The position numbers and the translations under genes were made by a program. A DNA stretch of 64,000 bases from Alcanivorax sp. 24 (GTDB lineage Bacteria; Pseudomonadota; Gammaproteobacteria; Pseudomonadales; Alcanivoracaceae), in the NCBI RefSeq assembly GCF_004360225.1, contig NZ_SNUA01000001.1:124001-188000 (forward strand), written 5' to 3'. Below the pieces are notes generated by a model that worked only from the letters and a program-made list of their open reading frames with translations, ran no database searches and was not told the DNA's origin. This document shows positions 42,778-53,723 of this stretch, piece by piece. Position 1 is the stretch's first letter, and each line of letters opens with the position of its first letter.

Positions 42778-44751
42778 ATGAGTGACCACCACGATGATGA
42801 TTTTCGTATCCGTCCCAATGCGCCAAAGCACCGGGGACAGGGCTTTGTTTCCAAAGTGCTCAAGCAGACAGGCAAAGCCAGTGGTGGCAAATCCTCGGCA
42901 CGCCGTCAGACATCGGCGGGTAGCGCTGGCCAGCGGCCCGGCTCACGTTTGGGGCGTGGCCATACCGCCGCACGCTTTACGGGCTCCTCACTGACGCCGT
43001 TCTCGCGCCGTGTCACTATCAAAACCCTGTTGGTCAATCAGCGCCGGGCCAGCCCGCAGTCGCTGGAGAAGCACCTGCGCTATATCGAGCGCGACGGCGC
43101 GGGGCGTAATGGTGAGCCAGGCCGAGCCTATGGGCCGCAGATCGACGAGGCCGATCTCGATGCTTTCAAGGAACGCTGTCAGGGCGACCGGCACCATTTC
43201 CGTTTCATCCTCTCGCCCGAGGATGGAGCCGAGCTAGGCGATCTACGCACTTACGCACGTCACCTGATGAGCCGGATGGAAGCTGATCTGGGCACGCAGC
43301 TGGATTGGGTGGCAGTGGATCACTGGAACACTGACAACCCACACACGCACCTGGTTGTGCGTGGGCGTGACGACACTGGCAAAGACCTCATCATCGCCAG
43401 CGACTACATCGCCCATGGCATCCGCCATCGCGCCGCCGAACTGGCGACGGAATGGCTGGGGCGGCGCACTGAACTAGAGATCCAACAGACCTTGCGGCGC
43501 GAGGTAGAACAGGAGCGGTGGACGAGCCTGGATCGCACGCTGCAGCGAGAGGCTGGCGATGACTACCGGGTGCAGATCGAACGCTTTATCGACCCGACGT
43601 TGCAACGTCAGAGACAACTGCTCATTGGCCGCTTGCAACACTTGCAGCGCCTGGGCTTGGCGGACGAGATACAGCCCGGTACCTGGGACATTCACGCCGA
43701 TGCTGAGAAGACATTGCGTGCCCTGGGTGAACGTGGCGATATCATCCGCACCCTGCAAAGGTCCATGAGCGGCCTTTCACGAGAACTGACTGTCTTTGAA
43801 CCGGGTGAGAGCGGGCGCAGTGTCATCGGGCGTGTGGCTGGTAAAGGGCTCGCCGATGAACTGCACGACCGGGGTTATTTGGTGATTGACGGCGTGGATG
43901 GCAAGGCCCATTACATTTCACTCAACGCCCGTGACGAGTTGACGAACTATCCCACCGGGGCCGTGGTGGAAGTGCGCGGTTCTGCTGAACTACGTGCGGC
44001 CGACCGCAACATCGCGGAACTGGCAAGCGATGGCCTTTACCGCACAGACCATCACCTGGTCATCGAACAAGGCCGAACCAAGGTTGGGCGCGACCCGCAA
44101 GAAATCGTCGCAGCCCATGTTCGTCGCCTGGAAGCGTTACGTCGTGTGGGCATTGTGGAACGCGTGGCCGAGGGGCTATGGAAGGTGCCGGGCGACCTGC
44201 CTGAGCGTGGGCGTCAGTACGATACTCAGCGCCTGGGCGGGGTGGCGGTGGAGCTGAAATCGCACCTGCCCATCGAACGTCAGGCGCGCGTGATCGGCGC
44301 TACTTGGCTTGACCAGCAACTAATCGGCGGTGGTCGAGGATTCAGTGACATAGGCTTTGGTGGAGAGGTGAAGGAAGCGTTGCAGGAACGAGCCGACTTC
44401 CTCGAAGAACAGGGGCTGGCCCATCGACGCGGGCAGCGCGTGATCTTGGCACGTAACCTACTGGCGACACTGCGCAATAGAGAACTGGCCCAAGCCGCCA
44501 AGGACATTGTCGCCGAAACTGGTCTGGAGCATCGCCCGGTGGCCGACGGACAGAGCGTGACGGGCATCTACCGGCATAGCGTGATGCTCGCTAGTGGGCG
44601 ATTCGCGATGCTGGATGACGGTGTGGGATTCAGTCTCGTACCCTGGAAGCCAGTGATCGAGCAGCGATTGGGGCAGCAGATCGCGGCGACAATGCGAGGT
44701 CGCGGAGTCTCTTGGGAAATTGGCAGACAACGCGGGCCATCCATTGGTTAG
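42778..44751 (+). CDS. Relaxase (DUF3363 / VirD2-like)
   Basis: 657 residues. A basic N terminus (about 1-70) is followed by TIKTLLVNQ, a HHFRFILSPEDG strand, LDWVAVDHWNTDNPHTHLVVRGRD with the three-histidine metal site (His182, His189, His191), and later the DUF3363 region of about 400 residues (RVAGKGLADELHDRGYLVIDGVDGKAHYI...). It nicks the element at oriT and pilots the strand into the recipient. It is the main mobilisation protein of Tn4371-like ICEs. Its 3' end overlaps the convergent MFS gene by four bases, which is the left edge of the cargo. Confidence 0.9.
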   Translation: MSDHHDDDFRIRPNAPKHRGQGFVSKVLKQTGKASGGKSSARRQTSAGSAGQRPGSRLGRGHTAARFTGSSLTPFSRRVTIKTLLVNQRRASPQSLEKHLRYIERDGAGRNGEPGRAYGPQIDEADLDAFKERCQGDRHHFRFILSPEDGAELGDLRTYARHLMSRMEADLGTQLDWVAVDHWNTDNPHTHLVVRGRDDTGKDLIIASDYIAHGIRHRAAELATEWLGRRTELEIQQTLRREVEQERWTSLDRTLQREAGDDYRVQIERFIDPTLQRQRQLLIGRLQHLQRLGLADEIQPGTWDIHADAEKTLRALGERGDIIRTLQRSMSGLSRELTVFEPGESGRSVIGRVAGKGLADELHDRGYLVIDGVDGKAHYISLNARDELTNYPTGAVVEVRGSAELRAADRNIAELASDGLYRTDHHLVIEQGRTKVGRDPQEIVAAHVRRLEALRRVGIVERVAEGLWKVPGDLPERGRQYDTQRLGGVAVELKSHLPIERQARVIGATWLDQQLIGGGRGFSDIGFGGEVKEALQERADFLEEQGLAHRRGQRVILARNLLATLRNRELAQAAKDIVAETGLEHRPVADGQSVTGIYRHSVMLASGRFAMLDDGVGFSLVPWKPVIEQRLGQQIAATMRGRGVSWEIGRQRGPSIG

Positions 44752-45944
44752 CCCGCTATTGCGGGCCTTATGCGCTGGTGTCTCTCCTGAAGCAATACGA
44801 TAGTGGTGGTCGCAACCATAAAGCCAACGGCTGCCCACAATACGCCACTGGCCAGTCCTTGATCCAGCAGAAAGCCGAATAGGAGCGGGCCGATGACGCC
44901 GCCCACGTTGAAGCCGGTGGAGACGATACCGAATGTTCTGCCTTCAGCGCCTGCCGGGGATGCGGCACGGACCAGCATGTCGCGCGAAGGTGCCACCATG
45001 CCGGTCATAAAACCTGCTGCCCCAAGGGCTATAGCTAGGACCACGGGCGGCATCGGCACCCTGATCACCAACACCACAATGAATGCCGCCAACGCGAAGG
45101 TAGCTGCCGCCACATAACCGTGCTTGTCGGTACGATCTGCCAGCACACCACCGGCCAACACACCGAAGGCGCTGGCGAACAGGAAAACTGTTAGTGCCAG
45201 GTTAGCCGCCGGTAGCGTCACATCAAATCCTTGGACTAGCGCCGATACTGAAAATTTCTCGATGGCACCGGTGCTCAAGCTGAGAAGGGTGAACAGCAGG
45301 GTCAGGACGGCCAGGGTCATCACCGGCGTGGTAATTGGGCGCGCCTTAGCCTTGCGCGGTTCGGCGATATCAGCATCAGGTTGCCCTTCTGGGAGTGGCG
45401 AACTGATGGCCATTACGCTCCACGCTATCAGTCCGGCCAGAGCCGCGACGGCAAAGGACCAGCGCGGCGCCACGAGCAGTGCAACACCGACCATGACCGG
45501 AGGTGCCAGAGCGCTGCCCAGGAACCCAGCGAAAGTATGGATCGAGAACGCCCGGCCCATTCTGTTCGCGGGTATGCCGCGCGACAGCAGCGAATAATCG
45601 GCCGGGTGATAGACTCCGTTTGCCAGCCCAGCCAGGATCATGGCGGCGAGCAGGCACGGGTAATTTGGGAACACGGCGACCAGTCCGAAGCTGGCCGCAC
45701 CCAGCAGGAGTGCGGCCATCAGCACCCATCTCGCACCCAGCCTGTCCACGACAAAGCCGAGAGGTGCCTGTACCAGTGCCGAAATGATGTTGAACAGACC
45801 GATGGCAATACCCAGCTCGACAAAGCCGACCTGCATGGCGCCAGGCAGCAGCGGCAAGAGCGCGGGTACCGCCATGATGTGCAGATGGCTGACCAAGTGG
45901 GCGATGGATACTTGGACCAATAACCCGTTGGGTGACGATTTCAT
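44748..45944 (-). CDS. MFS exporter (fosmidomycin-resistance-like)
   Basis: 398 residues, twelve hydrophobic segments. VSIAHLVSHLHIMAVPALLPLLPGAMQVGFVELGIAIGLFNIISALVQAPLGFVVDRLGARWVL, the NGVYHPADYSLLSRG segment and STGFNVGGVIGPLLFGFLLD resemble the Fsr-like group of MFS exporters. It should expel a small molecule; the substrate is unknown. It is transcribed away from the MocR gene in the same direction, 30 bases downstream of it, so the two are probably one unit at the left edge of the vitamin B6 cargo. Confidence 0.83.
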   Translation of the reverse strand: MKSSPNGLLVQVSIAHLVSHLHIMAVPALLPLLPGAMQVGFVELGIAIGLFNIISALVQAPLGFVVDRLGARWVLMAALLLGAASFGLVAVFPNYPCLLAAMILAGLANGVYHPADYSLLSRGIPANRMGRAFSIHTFAGFLGSALAPPVMVGVALLVAPRWSFAVAALAGLIAWSVMAISSPLPEGQPDADIAEPRKAKARPITTPVMTLAVLTLLFTLLSLSTGAIEKFSVSALVQGFDVTLPAANLALTVFLFASAFGVLAGGVLADRTDKHGYVAAATFALAAFIVVLVIRVPMPPVVLAIALGAAGFMTGMVAPSRDMLVRAASPAGAEGRTFGIVSTGFNVGGVIGPLLFGFLLDQGLASGVLWAAVGFMVATTTIVLLQERHQRIRPAIAG

Positions 45945-45974
45945 TCTTGTCCCTCGTTAGTCCCCTACTAGGGA

Positions 45975-47471
45975 TCAGCAACACAACGCACGCAGCACGC
46001 TCGTGAGTTTCTTGACAGCAGTTTCCAGTTCGTGGGGAGCATGGGCGGCAAACCCCATTAGGAAACCGGCTCTGTGTCTGCTCGACGCATGCAGGGCTGT
46101 TAGTCCCAATAGGTCGATTCCTGCCCGACGCGCAGATTCCACAGCTTCACGTTCGGGGATGTCACGGATGAACACGCAAGGCATCTGCATGCCGCCGGCC
46201 GGCACTCGCGGTTCCAGAAAGTCGGCCAGATATTTTTTTACCAGTTGCGCCAACACATCGCGCCGTTTGGCATAGATGGCACGCATGGTCCGAACATGTG
46301 CGCCGAAGTGGCCGTCTTCGATGAAGCGTGCCAGCGTGAGTTGTGGGATCGGTGCGCTGTGTCCGTCCAGCAGGGTGCGGGCCACGGTCATGGGCGCGAC
46401 CAGTGGTGGAGGCAACACCATGTAGCCGATGCGCAGGCCAGGAAACAATGATTTGGTGAAGGTGCCGATGTAGATCGTCCGCTCGTGTGGATCAAGCCCC
46501 TGCACGCAGGCGGTGGGTTTGCCGGCGTAGTGAAACTCGCTGTCGTAGTCGTCTTCGATGATCCAGCTCTGGTGTTGCCTGGCCCATTCGATTACTGCCA
46601 GCCGCCGGTCCAGCGCCAGCGTCGCCCCGGTGGGAAATTGGTGTGATGGCGTCAGGAATACCGCCTTGGCCGGTTCATCGGGCGCCTTCGTTGGCTCAAG
46701 CAAGTGGTCTACTTGCAGTCCGTCGACATCCAGTGGCACTGGCACACACTCTAACCCGGCGGCATCGAACGCCTTGCGTGCCCCGTGATACACCGGATCT
46801 TCGATAAAGATTCGGTCGCCAGCATCGAGCAGCACGGTGGCGCACAGCATCATGGCTTGCTGAGAGCTGGTCAGCACCAGTACACGCTCGGGTGTGGCGC
46901 GTGCCCCTCGTTCGAGATTGACGTAATTGGCGATGGCGCGCCGCAGTGGCTCCATGCCCTGTGGCGGGCTGTGCAGCAGCGCCTGAGTACCGTACTCCCT
47001 CAACACCTGTCGCTCCAACCGCTCCCAGGTCTGAAGTGGAAAGCTGCGCGTTTCCGGCACGCCGGGCGCGAAGGCGCGTGGTATCAGAAAGTCGCGCACG
47101 CCGCCGCTCTGGAACATGGCGCTACCACGCTGGCTGAGGCGTGGTGTCTCCTTTTGCGTTTTCGTGCGCCGTGCCTTGCCACGCCCTGGTAGACGCTGCG
47201 CCCGCTCCGATACGAAGCTGCCGCTGCCCACACGACGTTCGATGAAGCCTTCCGCATGCAACTGGCTGTAGGCCGACTCGATCGTATCGCGGGAAACCCC
47301 CAGCGACTTCGCCAGGGCGCGCGACGCGGGCAGTGGTCTACCCACATCGAGTGCACCATCAAGGATCAACTGACGAATGGCCCGCTGCACGCGCGCATGC
47401 AGCGGCAAAGCGCCATGCGCGGGGTCGCCGATCCAGGCTTTGACGGATTCAAGTTGGGCATGCTTGAACAA
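45975..47471 (-). CDS. MocR/PdxR-type transcriptional regulator
   Basis: 498 residues. The N-terminal GntR winged helix (LPLHARVQRAIRQLILDGALDVGRPLPASRALAKSLGVSRDTIESAYSQLHAEGFIERRVGSGSFV) is joined by a linker (about 90-125) to a fold-type I aminotransferase domain. Its PLP lysine is in GTFTKSLFPGLRIGY (Lys340), and DDYDSEFHY is conserved. MocR proteins such as PdxR use PLP as effector and control B6 synthesis, salvage and transport genes (known). It is divergent from a transporter gene that begins an operon of PLP genes, which fits a B6-sensing regulator. Confidence 0.88.
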   Translation of the reverse strand: MFKHAQLESVKAWIGDPAHGALPLHARVQRAIRQLILDGALDVGRPLPASRALAKSLGVSRDTIESAYSQLHAEGFIERRVGSGSFVSERAQRLPGRGKARRTKTQKETPRLSQRGSAMFQSGGVRDFLIPRAFAPGVPETRSFPLQTWERLERQVLREYGTQALLHSPPQGMEPLRRAIANYVNLERGARATPERVLVLTSSQQAMMLCATVLLDAGDRIFIEDPVYHGARKAFDAAGLECVPVPLDVDGLQVDHLLEPTKAPDEPAKAVFLTPSHQFPTGATLALDRRLAVIEWARQHQSWIIEDDYDSEFHYAGKPTACVQGLDPHERTIYIGTFTKSLFPGLRIGYMVLPPPLVAPMTVARTLLDGHSAPIPQLTLARFIEDGHFGAHVRTMRAIYAKRRDVLAQLVKKYLADFLEPRVPAGGMQMPCVFIRDIPEREAVESARRAGIDLLGLTALHASSRHRAGFLMGFAAHAPHELETAVKKLTSVLRALCC

Positions 47472-47504
47472 TTGGTCTGTACCTCTACGTAAAATTGGCA
47501 GGGA

Positions 47505-47559
47505 CTATCCATCCATTTTAAAGCTATAAATACATTTCACAACCCGTCTATCCATTTTT
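47505..47559 (+). promoter_or_regulatory. Direct-repeat operator between the MocR gene and BenE transporter
   Basis: CTATCCAT occurs at 47505-47512 and 47548-47555 in the same orientation, 43 bases apart (about four helical turns), each followed by an ATTTT tract. A TATAAA box (47525-47530) lies between them. MocR dimers typically bind direct repeats on one DNA face, so this is a good candidate PdxR-type site. Confidence 0.6.
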
Positions 47560-47578
47560 CAGGAGTCACCATCAGGCC

Positions 47579-48820
47579 ATGTCATCCGTCCCTTCACCTT
47601 CATCTATTCGCTGGAACGATCTAATTCATCCTGTCGTGGCTGGTCTGATCTCGGTCATCGTCAACTACGGTGGTACGTTCATCCTGGTGTTCCAGGCCGC
47701 CAAAGTCGCAGGTCTCAGCCCTGAGCTAACGGCCTCGTGGGTGTGGTCTATTTCCATTGGCGTGGGCGTAACAGGGATCATCCTGAGCTGGATTTCCCGA
47801 GAGCCGATCATCACTGCGTGGTCCACCCCAGCGGCAGCGTTTCTGGTCACGGCGCTGGCGACAACGCCTTATGCCGAAGCGGTGGGTGCCTACCTGATTT
47901 CGGCAGCAGCATTTGTGGTTCTTGGGCTGTCGGGTTGGTTCGAGCGTGTCATCCGCCTGATTCCCCCGGGCGTGGCAGCTGGGCTGCTGGCTGGCATCCT
48001 GCTCCAGTTCGGCATTGGGGCTTTTGATGGTATGAGCGTTGACCCGCTGCTGGCCGGACTGTTGATTGTCGCCTATGTGGTGCTCAAGCGATTCTCGGCC
48101 CGCTATGCCATCGTGGGCATCCTAGTCATGGGACTGGCCTTCCTGCTGCTTCTGGATCGTGTTGATCTATCGGGGGTGAGCCTGGAGCTTGCCGCTCCTG
48201 CCTTCACCATGCCCGCATTCTCGGTCAACGCTGTGTTGAGTGTGGCGTTGCCTCTGTTCCTGATTACCCTGACCGGTCAGTACATGCCCGGCATGCTGGT
48301 ACTGCGCAACGATGGCTTCAAAACCAGTGCCAACCCTATCGTGACGATTACCGGGCTCGGCTCCCTGCTGATGGCTCCGTTCGGTTCTCATGCCTTCAAC
48401 ATCGCTGCAATCACGGCTGCCATCTGCACCGGCCGCGAGGCACATGAAGACCCGTCAAGGCGCTGGGTCGCCGGTATTGCCGCAGGCGTGCTCTACATTC
48501 TGGTCGGTGTGTTCGGGGTAACGTTGGCCGCGGTCTTCATGGCATTCCCTGCAACGTTCATCACCACCCTGGCGGGCTTGGCACTGCTAGGCACCATCGG
48601 CGGCAGTCTCGCCGGCGCGATGGCCGATGCCAGGACACGAGAAGCCTCGCTGATCACCTTCTTGGCGGCTGCGGCCAACATCACCTTGCTGGGCATTGGC
48701 GGGGCGTTCTGGGGGCTTGTGATCGGGCTGGCGGCCTATGCGGTACTTAATGGTCGGCTGCCGCAGCGGGCACAGGAATCCGCCGTTGCGCCGACGTCAT
48801 TCAACAAGAGGGTGAACTGA
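47579..48820 (+). CDS. BenE-family transporter, first gene of the B6 operon
   Basis: 413 residues with about twelve hydrophobic helices. It matches the benzoate/H+ symporter (BenE/YdcO) family by segments such as SIRWNDLIHPVVAGLISVIVNYGGTFILVFQAA, REPIITAWSTPAAAFLVTALA and LTGQYMPGMLVLRNDGF. Its family name implies benzoate, but the gene is divergent from a MocR regulator and overlaps a PLP-binding-protein gene by one base (TGATG). I infer that it may import a B6 vitamer or an amino acid linked to PLP enzymes; the substrate is not visible in the sequence. Confidence 0.83.
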   Translation: MSSVPSPSSIRWNDLIHPVVAGLISVIVNYGGTFILVFQAAKVAGLSPELTASWVWSISIGVGVTGIILSWISREPIITAWSTPAAAFLVTALATTPYAEAVGAYLISAAAFVVLGLSGWFERVIRLIPPGVAAGLLAGILLQFGIGAFDGMSVDPLLAGLLIVAYVVLKRFSARYAIVGILVMGLAFLLLLDRVDLSGVSLELAAPAFTMPAFSVNAVLSVALPLFLITLTGQYMPGMLVLRNDGFKTSANPIVTITGLGSLLMAPFGSHAFNIAAITAAICTGREAHEDPSRRWVAGIAAGVLYILVGVFGVTLAAVFMAFPATFITTLAGLALLGTIGGSLAGAMADARTREASLITFLAAAANITLLGIGGAFWGLVIGLAAYAVLNGRLPQRAQESAVAPTSFNKRVN

Positions 48821-49635
48821 TGTCCATGCCGTCCGACACACAGACCCGTCACGACCAGCATGGCCGTTATCCCGAGGCCACCACGGTCAAGGATTTCCGG
48901 CACAACCTGGCCGCCGTGCGGACCCGCATCGCCACCGCCTGCCGCCGTGCCGGGCGCGACCCCGCAGAAGTACGGCTGCTGCCGGTTAGCAAGACTAAGC
49001 CCGAGGCCCGCCTGCGTCTGGCCCATGCGGCGGGCTGCCGGATACTGGGCGAGAACAAGCCTCAGGAAGCCTTCCGCAAATGGGAGGCAATGCAGGACCT
49101 GACCGATCTTCAGTGGTCGGTGATCGGCCACCTACAGACTAACAAGGCCAAGCTGGTGGCGCGTTTTGCCAGCGAGTTCCAGTCGCTGGACAGCCTGCGC
49201 GTGGCCGAGGTGCTGGAACGCCGCTTGCAACTGGAAGGCCGCGCGCTCGACGTCTTCGTGCAGGTCAACACCTCCGGCGAGGCCAGCAAGTACGGCCTGG
49301 CACCCGAGGATGTACCGGCTTTCCTTCAGGCGCTGCCGGCATTCACGGCGTTGCGGGTGCGCGGACTGATGACACTGGCGCTGTTCTCCAGCGAAGCCGA
49401 ACGGGTGCGTCAGTGTTTCGTGCTGCTGCGCAGTCTGCGCGACCGGTTACGGCAAAGCGCACCCGCCGGAGTCGGCCTGGATGAATTGTCGATGGGCATG
49501 TCCGGCGACTTCGAGATCGCCATCGAGGAAGGCGCCACCGTGGTGCGTGTTGGCCAGGCCATCTTCGGCGCCCGCCCTTTGTCAGACAGCCACTACTGGC
49601 CCGGCGAACCCAGCACAGAGAAATCACAACCATGA
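48820..49635 (+). CDS. YggS-family PLP-binding protein
   Basis: 271 residues, longer than the usual about 230 because of an about 20-residue polar N-terminal extension. After it come the family landmarks VRLLPVSKTKP (PLP lysine Lys58), GENKPQEAFRKW (a variant of the usual GENYVQE), WSVIGHLQTNKAK, VFVQVNTSGEASKYGL, LRGLMTLA-type and LSMGMSGDFEIAIEEGATVVRVGQAIFG. YggS/PLPHP proteins hold and hand over PLP and balance vitamin B6 and amino acid pools. It is in the middle of a PLP operon, overlapping both neighbours. Confidence 0.9.
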   Translation: MSMPSDTQTRHDQHGRYPEATTVKDFRHNLAAVRTRIATACRRAGRDPAEVRLLPVSKTKPEARLRLAHAAGCRILGENKPQEAFRKWEAMQDLTDLQWSVIGHLQTNKAKLVARFASEFQSLDSLRVAEVLERRLQLEGRALDVFVQVNTSGEASKYGLAPEDVPAFLQALPAFTALRVRGLMTLALFSSEAERVRQCFVLLRSLRDRLRQSAPAGVGLDELSMGMSGDFEIAIEEGATVVRVGQAIFGARPLSDSHYWPGEPSTEKSQP

Positions 49636-50354
49636 AAACTGCCATTGCCATCCGCCACCTGGACTTTGAAGACCTCGGCACATTGGAGCCGCTGCTTGTG
49701 ACACGTGGTTATGCCGTGCGCTATCTGGATGCCACCATTGACGATTTGCACACCGTGGATACGGCATCAGCCGATCTGCTAGTGGTGCTGGGCGGCCCGA
49801 TCGGCGCCTTCGATGACACCATCTATCCCTTCATCGGCGACGAACTGGCAGTGATTCTTCAGCGACTGGAAAGCCGACGTCCGATGCTGGGTATCTGCCT
49901 GGGCGCACAGGTGATCGCCCGTGCGCTCGGTGCCAGTGTAGCCAGCATGGGCGTCAAGGAAATCGGCTTCGCGCCATTGACGCTAACCGAGGAGGGTGAG
50001 GCGTCACCCCTGACGGCGCTGGGCAAGGTGCCGGTACTGCACTGGCATGGCGACCGCTTCGACATTCCCGCCGGCGCCACGCGGCTGGCGGGAACGGCCA
50101 TCTGCGCCAACCAGGCTTTCAGCATTGACAGCCATGTGCTGGCGCTGCAATGCCATCTGGAGGCGGACCCGCGCCGCATTGAACGCTGGCTAGTCGGTCA
50201 TGCCTGCGAACTGGCGACGGCCGGCGTCGACCCGCGCGCACTGCGCGCCGAAGCACGAGCCCTGCAATCCGATTTGCCGCTGGCGGCACGGATGGCGTTC
50301 GCTTCCTGGCTGGACGGGATCGAGACAGCCCCGCCAAGAGGGGCATCATCATGA
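49632..50354 (+). CDS. Class I glutamine amidotransferase
   Basis: 240 residues. The triad is visible: Cys89 in GICLGAQ, His175 and Glu177 in LQCHLEAD. The N-terminal Rossmann-like half contains [12 protein letters not shown]. It resembles stand-alone GMP-synthase-like glutaminase proteins (YfeJ-type), not PdxT of the PLP synthase. It would release ammonia from glutamine or act on a glutamine-like amide; the acceptor is unknown, and no PdxS is present. It sits in the PLP operon with 4-bp overlaps to the YggS and pyridoxal kinase genes. Confidence 0.85.
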   Translation: MKTAIAIRHLDFEDLGTLEPLLVTRGYAVRYLDATIDDLHTVDTASADLLVVLGGPIGAFDDTIYPFIGDELAVILQRLESRRPMLGICLGAQVIARALGASVASMGVKEIGFAPLTLTEEGEASPLTALGKVPVLHWHGDRFDIPAGATRLAGTAICANQAFSIDSHVLALQCHLEADPRRIERWLVGHACELATAGVDPRALRAEARALQSDLPLAARMAFASWLDGIETAPPRGASS

Positions 50355-51283
50355 CCGACATCCCCTCATTTGCGCTACCTCAACCACTTCCGCTGGATGT
50401 GGTTTCGGTGCAATCACAAGTGGTTTATGGCCGAGTAGGCAACAACGTCGCGGTGCCGACTCTGGAAGCTCTGGCGCTCTCGGTGGCCGCAGTTCCCACC
50501 GTGGTATTCAGCAACACGCCGCACTACCCGACGATGCACGGCGGCGCGCTGCCCATCGAATGGTTCGATGGCTATTTGCAGGACTTGTCGGCACGCGGGG
50601 CCCTGTGTGCCTTGCGTGCCGTTCTGGTCGGCTATCTGGGCAACCCACGACAGGCTGATGCCCTCGCGCGTTGGGCGCGGGCGCGGCTGACACAACGTGC
50701 CGACCTACGCATCGTGATCGACCCGGTAATGGGCGATTACGACCACGGCATCTATGTCGATCCCTGTCTGGTCGATGCCTACCGCCGAGACTTGTTGCCA
50801 TTGGCCGATGGATTGACGCCGAACGGCTTTGAACTGGCGCACCTGACCGGGCGGACGGTGAACGATATTGAAAGCGTGGTCATCGCTGCCCGCACCTTGC
50901 TGACCGGACGTACGCAATGGGTCGCCGTGACCAGTGCTGCACCCGATACCTGGGCAAGGGACGAGATGCAGGTGGTGCTCGTTACCCGCACGCAAGCCGA
51001 AGTCATCGTGCATCCACGCATCGAGGTGACCCCCAAGGGCACCGGCGACCTGTTCTGCGCCACCTTGATTGGGCATTGGCTCAATGGCGCTGATCTGTCG
51101 GAAGCCACCACGCAGGCGTGTCGTCATGTCGTTCGCGCACTGCGTCATACCCAACAGGCGCAATGCGCCGAACTGCTGTTGCCTATGGCGGACAGCCACA
51201 AGGACCGCAGAACAACGGCACGTGAGTCCGTCAGCAAATTCACTTACAGGATTTTCCCATGCAAACAGCCACTTCCCATCTGA
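50351..51283 (+). CDS. pdxY: Pyridoxal kinase (PdxY/PdxK-like)
   Basis: 310 residues. The ribokinase-fold vitamer kinase is recognisable by [16 protein letters not shown] at the N terminus, VIDPVMGDY (124-130), [16 protein letters not shown], and PKGTGDLF with the catalytic Asp233. It phosphorylates pyridoxal (and perhaps pyridoxine/pyridoxamine) to PLP. The C terminus runs about 25 bases into the next gene and includes a divergent tail. The choice between pdxY and pdxK is uncertain. Confidence 0.88.
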   Translation: MTDIPSFALPQPLPLDVVSVQSQVVYGRVGNNVAVPTLEALALSVAAVPTVVFSNTPHYPTMHGGALPIEWFDGYLQDLSARGALCALRAVLVGYLGNPRQADALARWARARLTQRADLRIVIDPVMGDYDHGIYVDPCLVDAYRRDLLPLADGLTPNGFELAHLTGRTVNDIESVVIAARTLLTGRTQWVAVTSAAPDTWARDEMQVVLVTRTQAEVIVHPRIEVTPKGTGDLFCATLIGHWLNGADLSEATTQACRHVVRALRHTQQAQCAELLLPMADSHKDRRTTARESVSKFTYRIFPCKQPLPI

Positions 51284-52487
51284 TGCGGGCTTATGCCCGC
51301 CAACCCGTTTCCTTCGTACGCGGCAGCGGTGCGCGCCTCTGGGATGAACAAGGCGTGGAGTACCTGGACGCCATCGCCGGTGTCGCGGTCACCAGCCTGG
51401 GCCACGCCCATCCGGAAATCGCCACGGTCATCGCCGAGCAGGCTGAGATGCTGCTGCACACTTCCAACGTCTTCCGCATCGACTGGCAGGAGCACCTGGG
51501 CGAGCGCCTGTGTGCACTGACAGGCATGCAAAGGGCCTTTTTCTGCAATTCAGGCGCAGAAGCCAACGAAGCTGCCCTCAAGCTGGCAAGACTGCACGGT
51601 CACCGCAAGCAGGTAGCCGGGCCAAAAATTGTTGTGATGGAGAATGGCTTTCATGGCCGCACCATCGCGACGCTTTCCGCCTCCGGCAACCCCACTAAGC
51701 AGCAAGGCTTCGAGCCGTTACTGCCCGGCATCTTGCGGGTGCCCTATAACGATATTGAGGCGGTTCGCCGCATAGCTACCCATGAGTCCGGTATCGTGGC
51801 CGTGCTCATCGAGCCGGTACAGGGTGAAGGCGGTATCCGGGTTGCCAGTACAGACTACCTACGCGAACTGCGTGACCTTTGCGACAAGCACGACTGGCTG
51901 CTGATGCTCGACGAGATTCAGGCCGGCATGGGCCGCACCGGCACCTGGTTCGGGCACCAGCACGCGGGTATCACGCCGGACGTGATTACGTTGGCGAAGG
52001 CACTGGGCAACGGCTTTCCCATCGGCGCCTGCCTGGCACGCGGCGCGGCGGCCGATCTGTTCTCGCCCGGCCAGCACGGCTCGACCTTCGGCGGCAATCC
52101 ACTGGCTTGTCGGGTAGCCTGTACCGTGCTCGAGATCATGGCCCGCGACAAGTTGCCGCAGCGCGCCGCCGCACTGGGCGCTCGCCTGCTTGCTGGCTTG
52201 CAGAAGGCACTAAGCGATCATCCGAACGTCACCTCCATCCGCGGCCAGGGACTAATGGCAGGGATTGAGCTGGACAGGAATTGCAAAGAGCTGGTCGGGC
52301 GGGCGCTGGAGGAGCAGAGGCTGCTCATCACCGTAACCCGCGACACTGTCATCCGGCTATTACCGCCGCTGGTTTGCGATGAGATGCAAATCGACGACAT
52401 CGTGGTGCGTGTCACTCGCTTGTTGTCGTCAAGCGTGATGATTGGTGCTGTCACGACTGAAGCGGCTGTGCAGAAGGGGTCGACAAC

Positions 52488-52491
<4 letters not shown>
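51259..52491 (+). CDS. Class III aminotransferase (acetylornithine-aminotransferase-like)
   Basis: 410 residues. It has the fold-type I PLP enzyme pattern of ArgD/Ast[15 protein letters not shown] (99-112), [55 protein letters not shown] and [13 protein letters not shown] with the PLP lysine Lys247, then [10 protein letters not shown]. It would exchange the amino group of N-acetylornithine, succinylornithine or a related donor with 2-oxoglutarate; the exact substrate is not certain. It overlaps pdxY by 25 bases and trpB by four. Confidence 0.87.

Positions 52492-53719
<1,228 letters not shown>

Positions 53720-53723
<4 letters not shown>

Noticed and set aside
42350-42781. Overlapping open frames between traF and the relaxase
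   Set aside because: None has a ribosome-binding site with family features; composition is arginine/alanine-rich as expected from GC-rich non-coding DNA. Treated as a candidate oriT spacer.
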